A stretch of DNA of 9,885 nucleotides from Colimorpha sp034178965 (lineage in GTDB: Bacteria > Bacteroidota > Bacteroidia > Bacteroidales > P3): positions 1 to 9,885 of the forward strand of contig JAXFQM010000184.1 of NCBI GenBank assembly GCA_034178965.1. The letters run 5' to 3'. The translations under genes and the position numbers were made by a program. Below, in pieces: positions 7,365-9,885 of the stretch. The notes under the pieces are model-generated. The model did no database searches, was not told where the DNA came from, and worked only from the letters and a program-made list of their open reading frames with translations. How positions within the stretch are numbered: position 1 is the first letter of the stretch; the number at the start of each line of letters is the position of its first letter.

Positions 7365-7820
7365 TTATCTTACGTCGTTAATGTTGATGACTTTGGGAGT
7401 TTGTGCCTGGTGGGGATGCTCAGTGCCCGCATACACATAAAGGTTGCGATAGAGCTTGGCTCCCAGACGATTTTTTGGAAGCATGCCGCGTATTGCGTGT
7501 TCAAGGATACGTTCAGGGAACGTCTTGAGCAACTTTTCGGGCGTGGTTTCGCGCTGGCCGCCGGGGTAGCCAGTGTAGCGTTGGTAGATTTTGTCGCTCA
7601 TCTTCTTGCCCGTGAACACAACCTTCTCGGCGTTGATGATGATCACGTTATCGCCGCAGTCAACGTGCGGGGTGAAGCAAGGCTTGGTCTTGCCTCTGAG
7701 GATGTTGGCAACGCGAGTGGCGAGACGTCCTACGGTTTGACCTTCTGCGTCTATCAGAACCCATTCTTTCTGAACGGTTGCCTTATTCGCCGATACTGTC
7801 TTGTAGCTTAAGGTACTCAT
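7365..7820 (-). CDS. rplM: 50S ribosomal protein uL13
   Basis: Early-assembling large-subunit protein that binds 23S rRNA. The product has 151 residues, slightly longer than E. coli L13 (142). Recognisable blocks are WVLIDAEGQTVGRLAT (20-35), GDNVIIINAEKV (56-67), the YTGYPGG segment (82-88) and the C-terminal signature with AIRGMLPKNRLG (109-120) and YVYAGTEHPH (128-137). It is the first gene of the minus-strand block rplM-rpsI-rpsB-tsf. The start codon is preceded by an A-rich stretch, the usual Bacteroidota start context, rather than a strong Shine-Dalgarno site. A promoter match and a two-hairpin leader lie upstream. Confidence 0.97.
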   Translation of the reverse strand: MSTLSYKTVSANKATVQKEWVLIDAEGQTVGRLATRVANILRGKTKPCFTPHVDCGDNVIIINAEKVVFTGKKMSDKIYQRYTGYPGGQRETTPEKLLKTFPERILEHAIRGMLPKNRLGAKLYRNLYVYAGTEHPHQAQTPKVININDVR

Positions 7821-7971
7821 TGCTTTTTTACCTTTACTTTTCTTATTAACTATCTATTTTTTTTTCGTTCTTGCCCCCAAGCCGACGGATGACTTGAGCG
7901 CTGGTCTCTTTTCTCTCCTGGGCATCTGGCAAGGAACGGGTATAAAATGATGCCAAAGCCCATGGCGTAAG
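7821..7971 (-). promoter_or_regulatory. Structured 5' leader of rplM-rpsI
   Basis: About 150 bases of untranslated RNA are predicted between the promoter match and the rplM start. In the rplM sense, TGGGC-TTTGGCA pairs with TGCCAGA-T-GCCCA (7951-7962 with 7919-7931), giving 12 pairs, one G-U among them, and a single bulged U around a 19-base loop. A second stem follows: CTCAAGTC with GGCTTGGG (7891-7898 with 7876-7883; eight pairs including two G-U). The A-rich start region comes after both. First genes of ribosomal operons often carry leaders bound by one of their own products, so uL13 autoregulation is a reasonable inference. I cannot check whether this matches a catalogued leader. Confidence 0.45.
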
Positions 7972-7977
7972 AGATTG

Positions 7978-8009
7978 CAAAATTACAAAAAAAAATCTTC
8001 ATGGCGAAA
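7978..8009 (-). promoter_or_regulatory. Bacteroidota promoter for the rplM-rpsI-rpsB-tsf block
   Basis: The minus-strand sequence at 7985-7978 reads TAATTTTG, an exact match to TAnnTTTG. About 20 bases upstream, the minus strand reads TTTC (8009-8006), one base from the -33 TTTG box. The position, about 160 bases before rplM and facing it, fits a promoter for the ribosomal block. Because the surroundings are AT-rich, a chance match is possible but less likely with both boxes correctly spaced. Confidence 0.55.
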
Positions 8010-8340
8010 TATTTTTTATTGCTTTTCCACGCAACACGCCGTTTTTATCTATATTTTTTTTATCAACGATTTGTTAAACATACAATTACAACCAACTTCA
8101 TTTTTCGTTACACTAATAATATTTCTTGCCTTTGTTTGCATTTTTACATAATTATTTTTGAACATTTTCTTGTTTATTTCATTAAAATCGTCTCTTTTTT
8201 CAACGCCGCATTTTTTCTGTAACTCGCTGAAATTACTTTCATGAATGACGTGAATTTCATCGGCCTTGTCCTCTTGTTTTCGTTGCCTTTATGTTGGAAA
8301 GAGCACTTGTGTGGCATTCTTTTTCGCGCAATTGAAAGTT
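8010..8340. other. AT-rich divergent intergenic region
   Basis: This stretch separates the divergent rplM block and msrA. It is rich in T-runs on the plus strand, and I see no convincing gene in it. The open frame at 8001-8222 encodes mostly Phe, Ile and Tyr from AT-rich codons and is unlikely to be real. One structured element is present: TGAAATT (8228-8234) is the exact reverse complement of AATTTCA (8253-8259), flanking a TTCATGAA palindrome (8238-8245). This could be an operator or a small hairpin and is otherwise unexplained. Confidence 0.5.
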
Positions 8341-8346
8341 TTTTCG

Positions 8347-8354
8347 TATCTTTG
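8347..8354 (+). promoter_or_regulatory. Bacteroidota -7 promoter box for msrA
   Basis: TATCTTTG matches TAnnTTTG exactly and sits 93 bases before the msrA start codon, giving a leader of roughly 85 bases. No clear TTTG is found at the expected -33 spacing, where the sequence is T-rich (8321-8325). Placement before the gene supports use as a promoter. Confidence 0.6.
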
Positions 8355-8447
8355 CAAAATCAACTTGTGTGTACTTCTCTCTGAACCCACTGGGAATTAG
8401 AAACTTATCAATGCAAGCGAGGAGATGGAATCATCGATACAGAATAT

Positions 8448-8966
8448 ATGACAGCCATGAACAAAGAGTTATATTTGGCAGGCGGCTGCTTTTGGGGCAC
8501 GGAACATTACCTCAAGCAGATACGAGGCGTTGAAAAGACAGAGGTTGGCTATGCCAACGGTCACACGGAGAACCCGACGTACCACGACGTTTGCACTGGC
8601 GAGACAGGGTTTGTTGAAACAGTGCACGTGGTCTACGATACTTCCGTCTTGTCTCTGAAAAAATTGACTGAAATCTATTTCGAATCTATCGACCCCACCA
8701 GCCTAAACAAGCAGGGCGGTGACTGCGGCACGCAATACCGCACCGGCATCTATTATGTGGACCCCTCCGACGAACCCATCCTGCGAGAGACGTTTGACGA
8801 AAAGCAGCGAGGGTTAGGTGGGGCCCCCATGCGCGTAGAACTGCTGCCCCTAAAGAACTTCTTCCGAGCCGAAGACTATCACCAAGACTATCTACAGAAG
8901 AACCCCGCAGGCTACTGCCACCTGCCCGTCACGCTCTTCGAATACGCCAAAGAGGCTAACCCATAG
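8448..8966 (+). CDS. msrA: Peptide methionine sulfoxide reductase MsrA
   Basis: Reduces the S-epimer of methionine sulfoxide in proteins and free methionine sulfoxide, with thioredoxin as the usual reductant. The 172-residue product carries the catalytic motif GGCFWGTEH (12-20, Cys14 nucleophile), the conserved segment GGDCGTQYRTGIYY (90-103) and a C-terminal NPAGYCHL. Its Cys157 aligns with the first recycling cysteine of E. coli MsrA (Cys198); the second one of E. coli has no counterpart. It is a stand-alone MsrA with no MsrB domain. No signal peptide is seen, so it acts in the cytoplasm. Two in-frame ATGs lie three codons apart (8448 and 8457). Either is possible, and many relatives start near the second. 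A promoter match lies about 90 bases upstream. Confidence 0.95.
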   Translation: MTAMNKELYLAGGCFWGTEHYLKQIRGVEKTEVGYANGHTENPTYHDVCTGETGFVETVHVVYDTSVLSLKKLTEIYFESIDPTSLNKQGGDCGTQYRTGIYYVDPSDEPILRETFDEKQRGLGGAPMRVELLPLKNFFRAEDYHQDYLQKNPAGYCHLPVTLFEYAKEANP

Positions 8967-9037
8967 CGAAATGCGCACCGCCACGCCACCCGTGACGCAC
9001 AAGCCACACCGTATTGTATCATCAACACCGCTTGCAC

Positions 9038-9640
9038 ATGATGCATCGAAAAGCCATCGCAACCTATTTGCTACTATTTGGTCTGACATATTGCTCCTGG
9101 GCCCAAAGGCACGTGATGCCGCAGGCCCCAAGGAACGACGTGAAAGCCACTTTCCTATCCATCTTCAGCGGCTCCTCGCGCTTCACGTATGAGCGTGCGC
9201 TGTCGCCTTCCACAAGCGCAGAAGTCACTTTCGGAGCCATCGGTTTAGGCTATGACATGATGAATCGCGCCGCGCCGGCAGGCGTAGTGCTGAAGGGCGC
9301 TTGGAAATACAACTTGCACAGCGCGACCAGGGGGAAATCGCCCCTCAACGGCCTTTACCTCAAGCCTGAACTCATCTACGCAAACTACCGCTACGATGAC
9401 AAGCCCTCCCACGCACCACTTGAGAAAGACACTCCACGCAGCCACACCATCCGCTGGGCGCTAATGGCCGAAGGGGGGTGGCAACACTGCTGGCGGTGGT
9501 TCCTTACCGACATCTACATGGGGCTTGGCCCCTCGTGGGGCGACATCAACGCACATAACTATTACCACGGCATCATGCTTTTCCCCAAAGGAGGGCACCT
9601 GGCTTTTACGGCGGGTTGTAGGATTGGTATCGCGTGGTAG
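9038..9640 (+). CDS. Uncharacterised secreted protein, possible outer-membrane beta-barrel
   Basis: I do not recognise a named family. From the ATG at 9038 the product has 200 residues. The frame is open from an ATG at 9014, but the later pair of ATGs (9038 or 9041) places the signal peptide properly. Residues 1-22 form a signal peptide: basic MMHRK, hydrophobic AIATYLLLFGL, and a likely cleavage site SWA|Q of the common Bacteroidota form. The mature part has alternating polar and hydrophobic stretches rich in Tyr, Trp and Gly (for example AEVTFGAIGLGY, GLYLKPELIYANYRY, LTDIYMGLGPSWG). It ends with a terminal aromatic in AGCRIGIAW, as expected of a beta-barrel C-terminal strand. It follows msrA by 71 bases with no promoter match in between, so co-transcription is likely. 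An outer-membrane or surface location is inferred; the function is unknown. Confidence 0.75.
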   Translation: MMHRKAIATYLLLFGLTYCSWAQRHVMPQAPRNDVKATFLSIFSGSSRFTYERALSPSTSAEVTFGAIGLGYDMMNRAAPAGVVLKGAWKYNLHSATRGKSPLNGLYLKPELIYANYRYDDKPSHAPLEKDTPRSHTIRWALMAEGGWQHCWRWFLTDIYMGLGPSWGDINAHNYYHGIMLFPKGGHLAFTAGCRIGIAW

Positions 9641-9885
9641 GCGCACAACAAACCCTCCCCTACTTCAACCATAGTCTCTTTGAAAACGTTCTCGCCGGCA
9701 AGGCACGCGAACGGCAGGACTTGAAGGCTTGACAACGCTTTCAGCAAGAAACGCCAAAAAAAATGCCGCAAGGGCAGAAACTCTCCACCACAAAAACAAC
9801 CACGTTGGCTTCGTCCACAAGCAAGCGCTGGCAAATTATGTCAGGCGCACAAATTCGGCTATTCCACCGTTTCGGAGGCCTCATT
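9641..9885. other. Non-coding tail with a possible end of a minus-strand gene
   Basis: No complete gene is convincing in these 245 bases. At the right edge the minus strand reads eight good codons (NEASETVE) and then a TAG stop (9861-9859), which could be the C-terminus of a gene continuing outside the window. About 85 bases further along the same strand, TGCC-CTTGC-GGCA (9776-9764) is followed by eight T residues (9763-9756), a weak Rho-independent terminator shape. The two together hint at a converging minus-strand gene, but eight codons are too few to be sure. Confidence 0.3.
9756..9776 (-). terminator. Weak hairpin plus T-run, possible terminator
   Basis: In the minus-strand direction a short TGCC/GGCA stem with a five-base loop is followed directly by eight T residues. 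The stem has only four pairs, so this is a weak candidate. It would serve a gene entering from the right edge. It is not in the right orientation to end the plus-strand msrA transcript. Confidence 0.35.

Noticed and set aside
8153..8160. TATTTTTG, a further match to TAnnTTTG.
   Set aside because: It sits in a T-rich tract with no gene at a sensible distance, so it is probably chance.
8001..8222. 73-codon plus-strand frame rich in Phe, Ile and Tyr.
   Set aside because: It is what AT-rich non-coding DNA yields by chance. It lacks a membrane-protein pattern with charge boundaries and has no start signals.
9562..9834. 90-codon minus-strand frame across the end of the exported-protein gene.
   Set aside because: It overlaps the better-supported plus-strand gene antisense, has no recognisable features and crosses the hairpin plus T-run.

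Overview
The window looks like a chromosomal housekeeping segment from a member of the Bacteroidales, probably Prevotellaceae-like. Three things point there. Exact matches to the Bacteroidota -7 promoter box TAnnTTTG precede uvrD/pcrA, msrA and (on the minus strand) rplM. Strong Shine-Dalgarno sites are missing from most starts. The gene set is also typical: the rplM-rpsI-rpsB-tsf order, an RNase HI with an N-terminal hybrid-binding domain, and a signal peptide ending in the common Bacteroidota ...SWA|Q form. The species cannot be named from the sequence alone.

Layout. On the plus strand, a complete UvrD/PcrA helicase gene (79-2472) is followed after 164 bases by dtd (2637-3092). The 3' end of dtd overlaps tail-to-tail by 26 bases with prmC on the minus strand. 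The minus strand then carries, in order of transcription from right to left, rplM (uL13), rpsI (uS9), rpsB (uS2), tsf (EF-Ts), rnhA (RNase HI) and prmC (release-factor methyltransferase). This is mainly a translation block. A Bacteroidota-type promoter lies about 160 bases upstream of rplM. Structured non-coding segments precede rplM, precede rpsB, separate rpsB from tsf, and separate tsf from rnhA. After an AT-rich divergent intergenic region of about 460 bases, the plus strand carries msrA and an uncharacterised secreted or outer-membrane beta-rich protein. The last 245 bases hold no convincing complete gene, but may include the 3' tip and terminator of a minus-strand gene.

Functionally, uL13, uS9, uS2 and EF-Ts are ribosome and elongation components, PrmC matures release factors, and Dtd removes D-amino acids from tRNA. 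UvrD/PcrA and RNase HI handle DNA repair and R-loops, and MsrA repairs oxidised methionine. I found no mobile element, CRISPR array, tRNA or rRNA, and no evidence of a novel defence or metabolic system. The most interesting material is non-coding: possible RNA switches in the leaders of rplM and rpsB, and a long, nearly perfect inverted repeat between rpsB and tsf.
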